Assembly (NCBI GenBank): GCA_902497025.1
Contig: CABVDJ010000001.1
Location: 124,001 to 188,000 of the forward strand
Length of the DNA: 64,000 bases
Source of the DNA: an uncultured Collinsella sp.
Lineage (GTDB): Bacteria > Actinomycetota > Coriobacteriia > Coriobacteriales > Coriobacteriaceae
Direction of reading: 5' to 3'
The number at the start of each line of letters is the position of its first letter. Position 1 is the first letter of the stretch. A program made the translations under genes and the position numbers. The notes under the pieces were generated by a model that worked only from the letters and a program-made list of their open reading frames with translations, was not told the DNA's origin and did not search any database. Below are positions 50,068 to 58,848 of the stretch, one piece after another.

Positions 50068-50204
50068 TCTCAATCTGTAACATCTGGGCGGGCAAATCGG
50101 CTCTATGTGTTACAGATCGAGACAAAAGGCAGACGTCGGGACGAACATCTCATTCTGTAACAGTAAGACGACTTTTAACGGTCTAGATGTTACAGATTGA
50201 GACA
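50068..50204. repeat. Four copies of a 15-17 base motif in alternating orientation
   Basis: TCTCAATCTGTAACATC at 50068, its complement at 50108-50122 (TGTTACAGATCGAGA), TCTCATTCTGTAACA at 50148 and the complement again at 50188-50204. Pairs can form two hairpins. No gene or CRISPR features. Likely a dispersed intergenic element. Confidence 0.7.
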
Positions 50205-50220
50205 AACAGCTGGGATGGGG

Positions 50221-50259
50221 CAAAACCACCACAAAGGTGCCTGTCCCCTTTGTGGTGGT
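50221..50259 (-). terminator. Terminator of murT-gatD
   Basis: Minus strand ACCACCACAAAGG pairs perfectly with CCTTTGTGGTGGT (13 bases, 9-base loop), followed by TTTTG. Confidence 0.88.
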
Positions 50260-50265
50260 GGGGTG

Positions 50266-52443
50266 TTAGGGAAGGAGCTTCATGGCGGCGTCGTGGGCGG
50301 CGTGCTCGTAGGTGTCGTCGAGGGGCGTGAGCGGCAGCAGGGCTGTGGCCTGCGCATCGCCGCGGCGCTCGAGGGCGTGCGCGATCAGCCGGTCGGCGAG
50401 CTCGGGGTTCTTGGGCAGTGCCGGTCCGTGTAGGTACGTGCCGATGACGCCCTTGTAGATCAGGCCCTCAAAGCCATCGTCGCCGTTGTTGCCGGTGCCC
50501 GTGACGACGGACGTTCCGAGCGGCGTGGCCTCGGCGTCCAAAAGCGTGCGACCTCCATGGTTCTCGAATCCCACAAAGGGCTCAGGTGCCAGATCGGTTT
50601 TGACGGCTACGTTGCCGATCAGGCGATCGGAGCCACGTACGGTTTCGGCGGCAATGACGCCCAGGCCCTCAATGCGATCGTCGCCCATGTAGTACGAACG
50701 GCCGAGCAGCTGATAGCTGCCACAGATGGCAAGCAGCGAGCCGCCATCCTCAACATAGGCCGCGACCTTGTCTTTTTGAGCGAGCAGCTCGTGTGCCACG
50801 GCCAGTTGGTCGCGGTCGGAGCCGCCGCCCATCATGACGATGTCGGCGTCGGTGAGATTGAGCGAATCGCCCATGCGGACCTCGTCCACGCGAACGGGGA
50901 TGCCGCGCCAGGCGCAGCGACGCTCGAGGGCGATAACGTTGCCGCCGTCGCCGTAGAGGTTGAGGGCATCGGGGTACAGGTAGACGATGCGCAGCGGGCG
51001 CGAAAGCTCGACTGGCGCGATGCCGACAGGAAGAGCGCTGCCGTCGGCACGGGCTACGGCGCGCCCGGCAACAGCGTCGGCGGCAGCGCCTTTCAGCCCG
51101 TCGAGCTCCTTGACCAGCGGCGGGAAGGCCGTGTAGTTGGCGACGGCGTAGAAGGTGTCATTGGCGGCCTCGTCTGCCACGGCGCCAATTGCCTGCGCGA
51201 CGTCCGAGATAATCGCGGCATCGATGCCGGCGTACTTGAGACGCACCTGCATGTCGTGCGCGCGCGTGCCTCCGGCAAAGGCGACAAGACCCGGCGTGTC
51301 GGCGATGCGCTCAAAGTCGACGTCGTAGATCCACGATACATCGTGGCCGTCGGCATCGTTATCGTTGAGGAAGAAAGCGCAGAGTCTGCCGCCTGCCGTC
51401 TTGATGGACTGGATTTGTCGATCGAAGCCTACGGGATTCTTAGCCAGGTTGGCCTCGACGGTGCGGCCGGCGATATCCCAGCGGCCCATGCGTCCGCCGG
51501 CGGGGACGTAGGCATCGAGCGTGGGCTGCAGGTGCGCCGTATCCACGCCTAACTCATGTGCGGCAAAGAATGCAGCGGCAACGTTGTAGACCATGTACAG
51601 GCCGTTGTAGCGCGTGGCGATGTGTACGGCAGCTGCGTCGGACGCAGATCCAAAGACCAGGTCAAAGCCGTAGCCGTCGCAGCCGAGCTCCACGCCCGTC
51701 ACACGGCGGACCAGTGCGGGGCGTGCCCAACCGCACGAGGGGCAATGGTAGGCGCCGAGTTGACCATACTGCACATAGTCGTACTCCAACGGCGCGTTGC
51801 ACTGCGAGCAAAAACGCGAGTCGCTAATGCGGTCGGACTCGGTGTTGGTGGCGCCGTCGATGCCAAAGGCGATGCTTGCATTGGGGACGCGCGCGGCGAT
51901 CGCGGCACACAGCGGATCGTCGGCGTTATAGATGAGCGTCGTTGCCGGCGAAAGCTCCAACGCATGGGCGATGACGTCTTGGGTATGGTCGATCTCGCCG
52001 TAGCGATCCAGCTGGTCACGGAACAGGTTGAGCAGCACAAAGTACGTCGGCTTGAGCTTGGGCAGAACGCGCACCGTGTAGAGCTCGTCGCACTCAAAAA
52101 CGCCTACGCGCTTGCCGCTGTCGACACGCTTAAGATCGCTGCGGGCCTCGAGCAGAGCACCCACTACGCCAGGCTCCATATTGTTGCCGGCACGGTTGCA
52201 CACCACGGTAGCGCCGCTGGCAGCAACTGCGTCGGCGATGAGGTTGGAGGTCGTGGTCTTGCCGTTGGTGCCGGTGATCACCACGCTGCGGTCGACTAGG
52301 CTTGCGAGGTCGCTTAGCAGCTCGGGGTCGATCTTCATGGCGATACGGCCGGGAAGCACGCCACCCTGGCGTTTGAGGACAGAGCGCAGCCCCCAGCGGG
52401 CGATATCGCTCGAGGTGCAGGCGAGAGATGAGCGGAGGTTCAT
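50266..52443 (-). CDS. murT-gatD: Fused MurT-GatD lipid II isoglutaminyl synthase
   Basis: 725 residues. Amidates the D-Glu of lipid II to D-isoglutamine using glutamine. N-terminal Mur ligase: ITGTNGKTTT P-loop (58-64), CxxC...CPSCG zinc ribbon near 215-240 (FCSQCNAPLEY, YHCPSCGW), and DUF1727 C-terminal (TPGLVAFAGG). From about 485 a GatD/CobB-type class I glutaminase follows (RIVYLYPDALNLYGDGGN), with nucleophile Cys 574 in AICGSYQLLG and His 672 in TYLHGP. In Staphylococcus and most Firmicutes these are two proteins. ATG at 52443 with GGAGG upstream. Confidence 0.94.
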   Translation of the reverse strand: MNLRSSLACTSSDIARWGLRSVLKRQGGVLPGRIAMKIDPELLSDLASLVDRSVVITGTNGKTTTSNLIADAVAASGATVVCNRAGNNMEPGVVGALLEARSDLKRVDSGKRVGVFECDELYTVRVLPKLKPTYFVLLNLFRDQLDRYGEIDHTQDVIAHALELSPATTLIYNADDPLCAAIAARVPNASIAFGIDGATNTESDRISDSRFCSQCNAPLEYDYVQYGQLGAYHCPSCGWARPALVRRVTGVELGCDGYGFDLVFGSASDAAAVHIATRYNGLYMVYNVAAAFFAAHELGVDTAHLQPTLDAYVPAGGRMGRWDIAGRTVEANLAKNPVGFDRQIQSIKTAGGRLCAFFLNDNDADGHDVSWIYDVDFERIADTPGLVAFAGGTRAHDMQVRLKYAGIDAAIISDVAQAIGAVADEAANDTFYAVANYTAFPPLVKELDGLKGAAADAVAGRAVARADGSALPVGIAPVELSRPLRIVYLYPDALNLYGDGGNVIALERRCAWRGIPVRVDEVRMGDSLNLTDADIVMMGGGSDRDQLAVAHELLAQKDKVAAYVEDGGSLLAICGSYQLLGRSYYMGDDRIEGLGVIAAETVRGSDRLIGNVAVKTDLAPEPFVGFENHGGRTLLDAEATPLGTSVVTGTGNNGDDGFEGLIYKGVIGTYLHGPALPKNPELADRLIAHALERRGDAQATALLPLTPLDDTYEHAAHDAAMKLLP

Positions 52444-52488
52444 GAAGCCGTTCCTAACATAGATGACATGGTCGGGGCGATCGCGTTG

Positions 52489-53532
52489 CTAAAAGCCGTA
52501 GCGGCGTGCAAATTCCTGGGCAAGCTGCGATACGTCTTCGCAGGCGTTGGCCCAGGGGGCAAAGTCGGGGGTGTCCGAGATAATGCCGTCGGCTTCCCAA
52601 ACCGCCTGGTGCGAGAGGTCCCAGGGGTCGCGCGGCTCGGGTCGGCAGGGAAGATACGGCGTCTGGTACATAGGGTTCAGCAAGAAGAACGCGCCGCCCT
52701 CGCAACGGTTGGCGAACTCACGCAGCGCGCGCGTCGCCGGGCGCATCTTATTTGTTTTGAACAGCAGAATCGTGCGGGCGAGCAGGTACCAAGGAGAGTT
52801 TTCGAGTGCGTCCGCCCCTATCTGTTCCTCGAGCTGATGTGCCAGGGCAAAAAAGCCGTCCTGGTCTTCCAAGCGGGCGAGGGCAAGCAACACGGTGCCG
52901 GCAGCTCGGGTGGGATAACCTTCTGCCTTAAGGACGCGGCGGGCGTAGTTGGCAGCAGCACGGTAACGAGCGCTCGCTATGCACAGCTGCGAGATGGCCT
53001 CGAGCGTGTGAAGCCAGCCAATAAGCGCCGGCTCGCTCACGGTAAGGTCTGCTGCGGTGACATCGTCGGCCAAAACATTATTGGCCCAGTAGTGCGGGGC
53101 CTCCATGTCGAACCCGGGCACGCTTTGTTGCAGGTAGTCGGCCGTACTCGTCTCGAGCTTCATCAAGTCGCCCAGGCAGGCATCAACGGGCGTGTCCGCC
53201 AGGATGATGGCGAGCAGCTGCGCATCGACGGCAAGTGCATCGACGCGAACAATCTTGAGCAGCTCGTCGCGCATGTCGTCGAACAGGCGGTTGCGCGTCT
53301 GCTCAAACTCCTCGTCGCTGCCCATGTCTTCGATGCGATGGAGCTCGTCGAGCAGGTGGCGGTGGACGCCGGCATAGGACAGCAGCGCCTGGGCATGCTC
53401 GGTCTGCGCATACTTATGAGGGTTGACGCTCACGTCGTTATGGACAAGCTCGCGTGCTGCATCGGTGAGTTCGGGGTGCGACGCAACGTAGGCGCGCTCC
53501 AGGTAGGCGGGGATGTAGACGCTCGGATCCAT
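52489..53532 (-). CDS. Helical-repeat (TPR-like) protein
   Basis: 347 residues, entirely helical by composition, with repeated A-x-x-Y/L segments (LHTLEAISQLCIASARYRAAANYARRVL; GTVLLALARLEDQDGFFALAHQLEEQ) that suggest tetratricopeptide-type repeats. No signal peptide or catalytic motif. Start overlaps the stop of the preceding gene (TAATG). The two genes are paralogues by layout: both end with a short acidic tail. Confidence 0.6.
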   Translation of the reverse strand: MDPSVYIPAYLERAYVASHPELTDAARELVHNDVSVNPHKYAQTEHAQALLSYAGVHRHLLDELHRIEDMGSDEEFEQTRNRLFDDMRDELLKIVRVDALAVDAQLLAIILADTPVDACLGDLMKLETSTADYLQQSVPGFDMEAPHYWANNVLADDVTAADLTVSEPALIGWLHTLEAISQLCIASARYRAAANYARRVLKAEGYPTRAAGTVLLALARLEDQDGFFALAHQLEEQIGADALENSPWYLLARTILLFKTNKMRPATRALREFANRCEGGAFFLLNPMYQTPYLPCRPEPRDPWDLSHQAVWEADGIISDTPDFAPWANACEDVSQLAQEFARRYGF

Positions 53533-54608
53533 TAGAGGTCTCCTCCCTTAAACGGCAAGCCCTGCTCGGCCGCCCGCAGGATGCGCTCGTCGATCTGGGA
53601 ACGCACGATATCGTTGGTGGCGACCCAGGCGGCAAAGCTGGCATTGTCGGGGGCGCCCAGGCCCTCCTGCAGTACCGGCGTCGCCTCGGACAGGGCAAGG
53701 ACAAGCTCATCGGTGGAGCCCGGACCTACGTTGACGCGAGCATAGACGCCATCGGGAAACTCGGTTTGGAAGTAGAGTGCTTCGGCCGCGTGCGGGCATG
53801 AGCGCACCAGGATGCGCAGGTAGTGTTCGGCGCCCTCGTAATCCAGCTCGCGCCAGGCTGCGCTCATCAGCGCGATGAGCGTCCACGGGTCCAGGTCGCG
53901 CTCCGCGTCCTTGGGACGGCGGCGCAGCGGCGTGTTTGCAAGATAGGGCACGGAGTGGGCGGAGCGAAAACGCTTGAGCTCCTCGGCAGGGTATTCGAGC
54001 TTTGCCATGGCAAGCATCGCGGTATGGCGGACACCGGCGGGGTCGTTGGGCGCAAAGTCCAGGCTGCGATTCGCGGCATCCAGCGACATGCGGTAGCGGC
54101 CGCTAATGAGGGCGCGCGACGCAAGGGCGGCAAGCCAGCGCAGGTAGGGGCGGCGCATAAGGTCGCCTGCGGCCTCACGCTCGTAGGGGTCCTGCGCCGA
54201 GGCGGTCTTGAGCGCCAGATCGTGCTCCACTTCGTCGCACTTGGACACCAGATACTGCACGTATTCCTCGTTGGAGCCGGCGGTGAGGGCGGTCAGCATG
54301 CGCTGAGCGTCCCAGTTGGTCGGGTCGAGCGCGGCTGCCTCGCGGAGCATGTTCTCGGCAGCTGCCTCTTCTTGCTCTGCCTGGGTATCGTCAGGGATAA
54401 AGGGAATGCGGTAGTCGACAGCCTCGACCACCTTGGCAATGAGGTGCCCGGCGCGGTCGCGGTCGTGCACGATGAGCGGTGCGGGGTTGCGGGTGAATTG
54501 TTCCATCAGACGCTCTACGGCGGCACCGTCGGTGAGCGGGATATTGTCGCGGCGCAAGGCCTCAAGAACGAGGCGATGGCAATCCTCTTGAATGGGATCG
54601 AATGCCAT
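53532..54608 (-). CDS. Helical-repeat (TPR-like) protein
   Basis: 358 residues from ATG 54608. TPR-like pairs at about 125-230 (YLRWLAALASRALISGRYRMSLDAANRSLDFAP) and 255-300 (LDPWTLIALMSAAWRELDYEGAEHYLRILV). Forms an operon with the gene after it. Probably a scaffold for protein interactions; family not named. Confidence 0.62.
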   Translation of the reverse strand: MAFDPIQEDCHRLVLEALRRDNIPLTDGAAVERLMEQFTRNPAPLIVHDRDRAGHLIAKVVEAVDYRIPFIPDDTQAEQEEAAAENMLREAAALDPTNWDAQRMLTALTAGSNEEYVQYLVSKCDEVEHDLALKTASAQDPYEREAAGDLMRRPYLRWLAALASRALISGRYRMSLDAANRSLDFAPNDPAGVRHTAMLAMAKLEYPAEELKRFRSAHSVPYLANTPLRRRPKDAERDLDPWTLIALMSAAWRELDYEGAEHYLRILVRSCPHAAEALYFQTEFPDGVYARVNVGPGSTDELVLALSEATPVLQEGLGAPDNASFAAWVATNDIVRSQIDERILRAAEQGLPFKGGDL

Positions 54609-55108
54609 GGGGCCTCCTTTGCTGCGGTTAGGGTTCAAATGTTTCTATATAAGGTTCTAGTTTACCCGCATGTGGCACACCGGGGGTGCCGCACTTGGAC
54701 TTGCACCTTTGCACCACGAAGACGGATGTCGCACAAATGTCGGCACCTTGGACGACCGAGTGGTATCACGGTGCCGCAAACGGTCGATTTTTGGCGGCGA
54801 ACGGTGCATATTTTGGAGGGGCACGGTCCTGCCCGGGATATGTAGTCAACCTTGATAAAACGTTTGCCCAGCTTGGGAGTATGGATGCCGCACAAGGGTC
54901 TTCAGGGATAGAAAAAACGTTTCATCATTGGCGGCTTTAGGTGAATAACTGACCAACCAGAACGGTAAAATAGTGTTTGTCTGAGCGTTGAGACGTTTAG
55001 ACATCGCGCATTGTCATCGCCGGCAACGCGCAAACCGGTCCTAACGGAGCCAATTGGGTGCTCCGTTATATACGCAAGTCTAAGAGGGGCTTGTTTAGGA
55101 GGCACAGT
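54609..55108. other. 500-base intergenic region
   Basis: Separates two divergent genes. It holds a GTGGCAC/GTGCC-type hairpin near 54662, scattered GCACC/GGTGC half-sites, and a leader hairpin AACGGAGC-9-GCTCCGTT (55043-55067) just before the dehydrogenase. A promoter for that gene is likely around 54950-55000. I see no gene. Confidence 0.5.
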
Positions 55109-56332
55109 ATGGGACGTTTTACCAATCCTCGCGATCTGTACTTTGGTGAGGGCGCTCGCCACGAGGTGAAGAACCTCAAGGGTAAGAAGGCCATCATCGT
55201 TTCTGGCGGCAGCTCTATGCGCCGCGGCGGGTTCCTGCAGGACGTTGAGGCCGACCTCAAAGAGGCCGGCATGGAGGTCAAGCTGTTCGAGGGCGTCGAG
55301 TCCGATCCCTCCATCGAGACCGTCATGAAGGGCGCAGCCGCTATGCGCGACTTCGAGCCCGACTGGATTGTTGCTATCGGCGGCGGTTCGCCCATCGATG
55401 CCGCTAAGGCCATGTGGGTCTTCTACGAGTATCCCGAGGAGTCCTTCGACAACATTATCCAGCCGTTCAGCTTCCCCGAGCTGCGTCAGAAGGCTCACTT
55501 CTGCGCCATTTCCTCTACCTCCGGCACTGCTACCGAGGTCACCGCATTCTCCGTCATCACGGATTACGAAAAGGGCATCAAGTACCCGCTGGCCGACTTC
55601 AACATCACCCCTGATGTCGCCATCGTCGACCCCGAGCTCACCTACACCATGCCCGCCAAGCTGTGCGCTCACACCGGCATGGATGCTCTGACCCACTGCA
55701 TGGAGGCCTACGTTTCCACCTGCGCCTCTATGTTCACCGACGCCAACGCTCTGCACGGCATCCGCGAGATCGTCGAGTGGCTGCCCAAGTCCTATGCTGG
55801 CGACCATGAGGCCCGTCAGCACATGCACGAGGCTCAGTGCATCGCCGGTATCGCCTTCTCCTCGGGCCTGCTCGGCATCGTTCACTCCATGGCTCACAAG
55901 ACCGGTGCTGCCTTCGAGAACGGCCACATCATCCACGGTGCCGCTAACGCCATGTACCTGGGCAAGGTCATCCAGTGGAACTCCAAGGATCCCCGTGCTG
56001 CCGAGCGTTACGCTTACGTGGCCAAGGAGATCCTGCACCTTCCCGGCGAGACCAACGAGGAGCTCATCGCTGCGCTCGTCCAGAAGATCCGCGACCTCAA
56101 CGACCAGCTCAACATTCCGCAGTCCATCAAGGATTACGCGAATGGTGGCGTGAAGGTCGACGCCGAGAACCCGCAGATGGTTTCCGAGGAGGAGTTCCTC
56201 GCCAAGCTGCCCGAGATTGCCGCGAACGCCGAGCAGGACGCCTGCACGCCCGAGAACCCGCGTGAGACCAAGGCTGCCGACTTCGAGAAGATCCTCAAGG
56301 CCTGCTACTACGACACCGACATCGATTTCTAA
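55109..56332 (+). CDS. Iron-containing alcohol dehydrogenase
   Basis: 407 residues. ATG with AGGAGG upstream (a longer in-frame start lacks one). NAD site GGGSPIDAAKA; metal ligands in HTGMDALTHCMEAY (Asp, His) and HSMAHKTGAAFENGHIIHG (two His). Typical of butanol/1,3-propanediol-type dehydrogenases in anaerobes. Substrate not decidable. Monocistronic with a strong terminator. Confidence 0.93.
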   Translation: MGRFTNPRDLYFGEGARHEVKNLKGKKAIIVSGGSSMRRGGFLQDVEADLKEAGMEVKLFEGVESDPSIETVMKGAAAMRDFEPDWIVAIGGGSPIDAAKAMWVFYEYPEESFDNIIQPFSFPELRQKAHFCAISSTSGTATEVTAFSVITDYEKGIKYPLADFNITPDVAIVDPELTYTMPAKLCAHTGMDALTHCMEAYVSTCASMFTDANALHGIREIVEWLPKSYAGDHEARQHMHEAQCIAGIAFSSGLLGIVHSMAHKTGAAFENGHIIHGAANAMYLGKVIQWNSKDPRAAERYAYVAKEILHLPGETNEELIAALVQKIRDLNDQLNIPQSIKDYANGGVKVDAENPQMVSEEEFLAKLPEIAANAEQDACTPENPRETKAADFEKILKACYYDTDIDF

Positions 56333-56353
56333 TCGACTCTTGTTATCGTAACG

Positions 56354-56394
56354 AGGGGCTCCGCACGTATCTGTACGGAGCCCCTTTCTTTTTT
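56354..56394 (+). terminator. Terminator of the alcohol dehydrogenase
   Basis: AGGGGCTCCG and CGGAGCCCCT form a perfect 10-base stem, followed by TTCTTTTTT. Confidence 0.92.
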
Positions 56395-56415
56395 CTTTTA
56401 GAGAATGGGATAGTT

Positions 56416-57516
56416 ATGGCTGCAATTTTCAATAGCCCCAGCAAGTACATCCAGGGTCCGGACGAGCTGGCCAAGCTCGGCTCCTATGTCGAGCCGCTCG
56501 GCGCTAAGGCCCTCGTCATCGTGACGCCTTCGGGCAAGAAGCGCGTCGGTGCCAAGATCGAGGGCGGCTTTGCCGAGGCTAAGGCCGAGCTGCTGTTTGA
56601 GGATTTTAACGGCGAGTGCTCCAAGGGCGAGGTCGATCGCCTGGTTGCGCTCGCTCGCGACAACGGTTGCGATATCGTCGTCGGCGTCGGTGGCGGCAAG
56701 ATCCTCGACACCGCGAAGGCCGTCGCCTACTACCTGGAGTCCCCGGTTATCATTTGCCCCACCATTGCTTCGACCGATGCCCCGTGTTCGGCGCTTTCGG
56801 TGCTTTATACCGATGACGGCCAGTTCGACAAGTACCTCTTCCTTAAGGCAAACCCCAATATTGTCCTTATGGATACGACGGTTATCGCGGCGAGCCCGGT
56901 GCGCCTGACGGTTTCCGGCATGGGCGATGCGCTCGCAACCTATTTCGAGGCCCAGGCAACGCACGATGCCGACGGCGGCACCTGCGCTGGCGGCAAGGGC
57001 GGCATGGCCGGTCTGGCGCTTGCCAAGCTCTGCTACGAGACGCTTATGGCCGATGGCGTTAAGGCCAAGGTCGCGCTGGAGAAGGGTGCGCTCACGCCTG
57101 CCGTCGAGCATATCATCGAGGCAAACACGCTGCTCTCCGGCATCGGCTTTGAGAGCTCGGGCCTTGCTGCTGCTCATGCCATCCACAATGGCCTGACGAT
57201 GCTGCCCGAGTGCCACGGCATGTATCACGGCGAGAAGGTCGCCTTTGGCACTATCGTCCAGCTGGTACTCGAGGATGCTCCGACTGAGAAACTCGAGGAA
57301 GTCTTGGGCTTCTGCATTGAGCTGGGCCTGCCGGTCACGATGAAGGAACTTGGCGTTGCCGAGCTTACGCGCGAGCAGGCCATGATTGTTGCCGAGGCCG
57401 CCTGCGCACCCGATGACACCATGTGCAACATGCCGTTTGAGGTGACGCCCGAGATGGTTGCAAACGCCATTCTGGGTGCCGACGCACTGGGTCACTACTA
57501 TCTCATGGATGAGTAA
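56416..57516 (+). CDS. gldA: Glycerol dehydrogenase
   Basis: 366 residues, normal size. NAD+-dependent oxidation of glycerol to dihydroxyacetone. GVGGGKILDTAKAVAYY is the cofactor site; GMGDALATYFEA (Asp), GLAAAHAIHNG and GMYHGEKVAFG give the zinc ligands. ATG 20 bases after the preceding terminator's T-run. Followed by its own terminator. Confidence 0.93.
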   Translation: MAAIFNSPSKYIQGPDELAKLGSYVEPLGAKALVIVTPSGKKRVGAKIEGGFAEAKAELLFEDFNGECSKGEVDRLVALARDNGCDIVVGVGGGKILDTAKAVAYYLESPVIICPTIASTDAPCSALSVLYTDDGQFDKYLFLKANPNIVLMDTTVIAASPVRLTVSGMGDALATYFEAQATHDADGGTCAGGKGGMAGLALAKLCYETLMADGVKAKVALEKGALTPAVEHIIEANTLLSGIGFESSGLAAAHAIHNGLTMLPECHGMYHGEKVAFGTIVQLVLEDAPTEKLEEVLGFCIELGLPVTMKELGVAELTREQAMIVAEAACAPDDTMCNMPFEVTPEMVANAILGADALGHYYLMDE

Positions 57517-57528
57517 ATCAAGCTAAGG

Positions 57529-57564
57529 AAGGGGCAAAGCCAACAGATGGCTTTGCCCCTTTTT
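57529..57564 (+). terminator. Terminator of gldA
   Basis: AAGGGGCAAAGCC and GGCTTTGCCCCTT pair with a 6-base loop, then TTT. Confidence 0.9.
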
Positions 57565-57568
57565 GCTA

Positions 57569-57599
57569 TGGTGCAAAGGGGTCAGGTTACTTTGCACCA
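57569..57599. repeat. Inverted repeat between the two gldA-like genes
   Basis: TGGTGCAAAG and CTTTGCACCA are perfect 10-base inverted arms, 11 bases apart. It may be an operator or a dispersed element. Confidence 0.6.
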
Positions 57600-57629
57600 A
57601 TCGTTGTTTGATGAAGGGCGGATTCTCGT

Positions 57630-58697
57630 ATGGCGCTTCCTGTGGTTTACGGCGGTCCCGGCCGGTATGTTCAGGGGCCGGGCGAACTGTCGCGTCAAGG
57701 CAAGTATTTGTCATGGTTGGGCTGCGCTGCCTATGTCTTGTTTGACCAGGGCACCGAGGATCGGCTGTGCAGACAGATCGTCGATGGATTTCTGGACGAC
57801 GATCTAAGCGAGCCGTTCTTTAAGATTTATGACGGTCCGTGTACGGAAGAGGCCGTTTTCGAAATGGCTAAGGAAGCCCAGGCCGAGTATTGCGACATGG
57901 TAGTGGGTATTGGCGGCGGCAAAATGCTCGATATCGCCAAGGCCGTTGCGTTTTATACCGAGTTGCCGTTGTGCGTATGCCCCACGGCGGCTTCGATGGA
58001 CGGTCCGTGCAGCGCGATTTCGGTGCTGTATCACGAGGATGGGTCGTTCGACCGCTATCTGATGCTCGAGAAGAATCCAGACCTGGTCGTGGTCGATACC
58101 AACGTGGTCGCGTCAGCCCCGCTGCGCATGACGGTCGCTGGTATGGGCGATGCGCTGGCAACGTACTTCGAGGCGCGTTCGTGCGCCGCGGCGCACGGCG
58201 CCAACGAGCACGGTGGCGCACCGGGACACTTGGCCTTGGTTGCGGCTCGTGCCTGCTATGACACGCTTATGGAGTGCGGCGTCGCTGCCAAGCGCGATCT
58301 CAAAAAGGGCCGTATATCGCCGGCGGTTGAGCGCCTGATCGAGTGCAATATTCTGCTCTCGGGCGTCGGCTTTGAGAGCGGTGGCTTGGCGTTGGCGCAT
58401 GCTATCGCCAACGGCCTGACGATTCTGCCCGAGTGCAAGGCCATGCATGGTGAGGCCGTGGCATTTGGCCTGGTGGTGCAGCTGCGCCTGGAGCGTGCGC
58501 CCGAGCTTGATCAGGTGCTCGAGTTTTGTCAGCGCGTTGGTCTGCCGACGACGCTCGAGGAGCTGGGTCTTGGCGAGATTTCCGATGCCGATCTGCAGGG
58601 TGTTGCAAATGCGGTCTTTAGAAACGAGCGCAATATGGCTAACGAACAGGCCAAGGTGACCAAACAAAAACTCGTGCAGCTCATGTGCGAGGCATAG
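57630..58697 (+). CDS. Glycerol dehydrogenase paralogue
   Basis: 355 residues, same fold and ligands as the gene before it: GIGGGKMLDIAKAVAFY, GMGDALATYFEA, GLALAHAIANG and KAMHGEAVAFG. It has changed at many positions and lost the second half of the first paralogue's Gly-rich insert (about 190-205). May act on a related diol or polyol. Confidence 0.88.
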   Translation: MALPVVYGGPGRYVQGPGELSRQGKYLSWLGCAAYVLFDQGTEDRLCRQIVDGFLDDDLSEPFFKIYDGPCTEEAVFEMAKEAQAEYCDMVVGIGGGKMLDIAKAVAFYTELPLCVCPTAASMDGPCSAISVLYHEDGSFDRYLMLEKNPDLVVVDTNVVASAPLRMTVAGMGDALATYFEARSCAAAHGANEHGGAPGHLALVAARACYDTLMECGVAAKRDLKKGRISPAVERLIECNILLSGVGFESGGLALAHAIANGLTILPECKAMHGEAVAFGLVVQLRLERAPELDQVLEFCQRVGLPTTLEELGLGEISDADLQGVANAVFRNERNMANEQAKVTKQKLVQLMCEA

Positions 58698-58848
58698 TTT
58701 GGCGCTTGATTGACCTTGTGCAATCGAGACGGCGATAGGCCATGGGCTATTTGCTGCAAAGATGCTCCGCGTGTAATTTGCCCGAGGCGTGGGCCGATAG
58801 CGTATCATTATCTCTTGCTTGTTTGCACTGCTCAGAGAGGGGCCGCGC

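Larger units (their letters stand above)
49968..50265. other. Intergenic region between tRNA-Glu and murT-gatD
   Basis: About 300 bases without a gene. It contains the tRNA promoter, four copies of the TCTCAATCTGTAACA motif and, at both ends of that cluster, AAACCACCACAAAGG, the right copy of which forms the murT-gatD terminator. Confidence 0.6.

Noticed and set aside
50068..50204. CRISPR array
   Set aside because: Copies alternate in orientation, are short and imperfect, and no cas genes are present.
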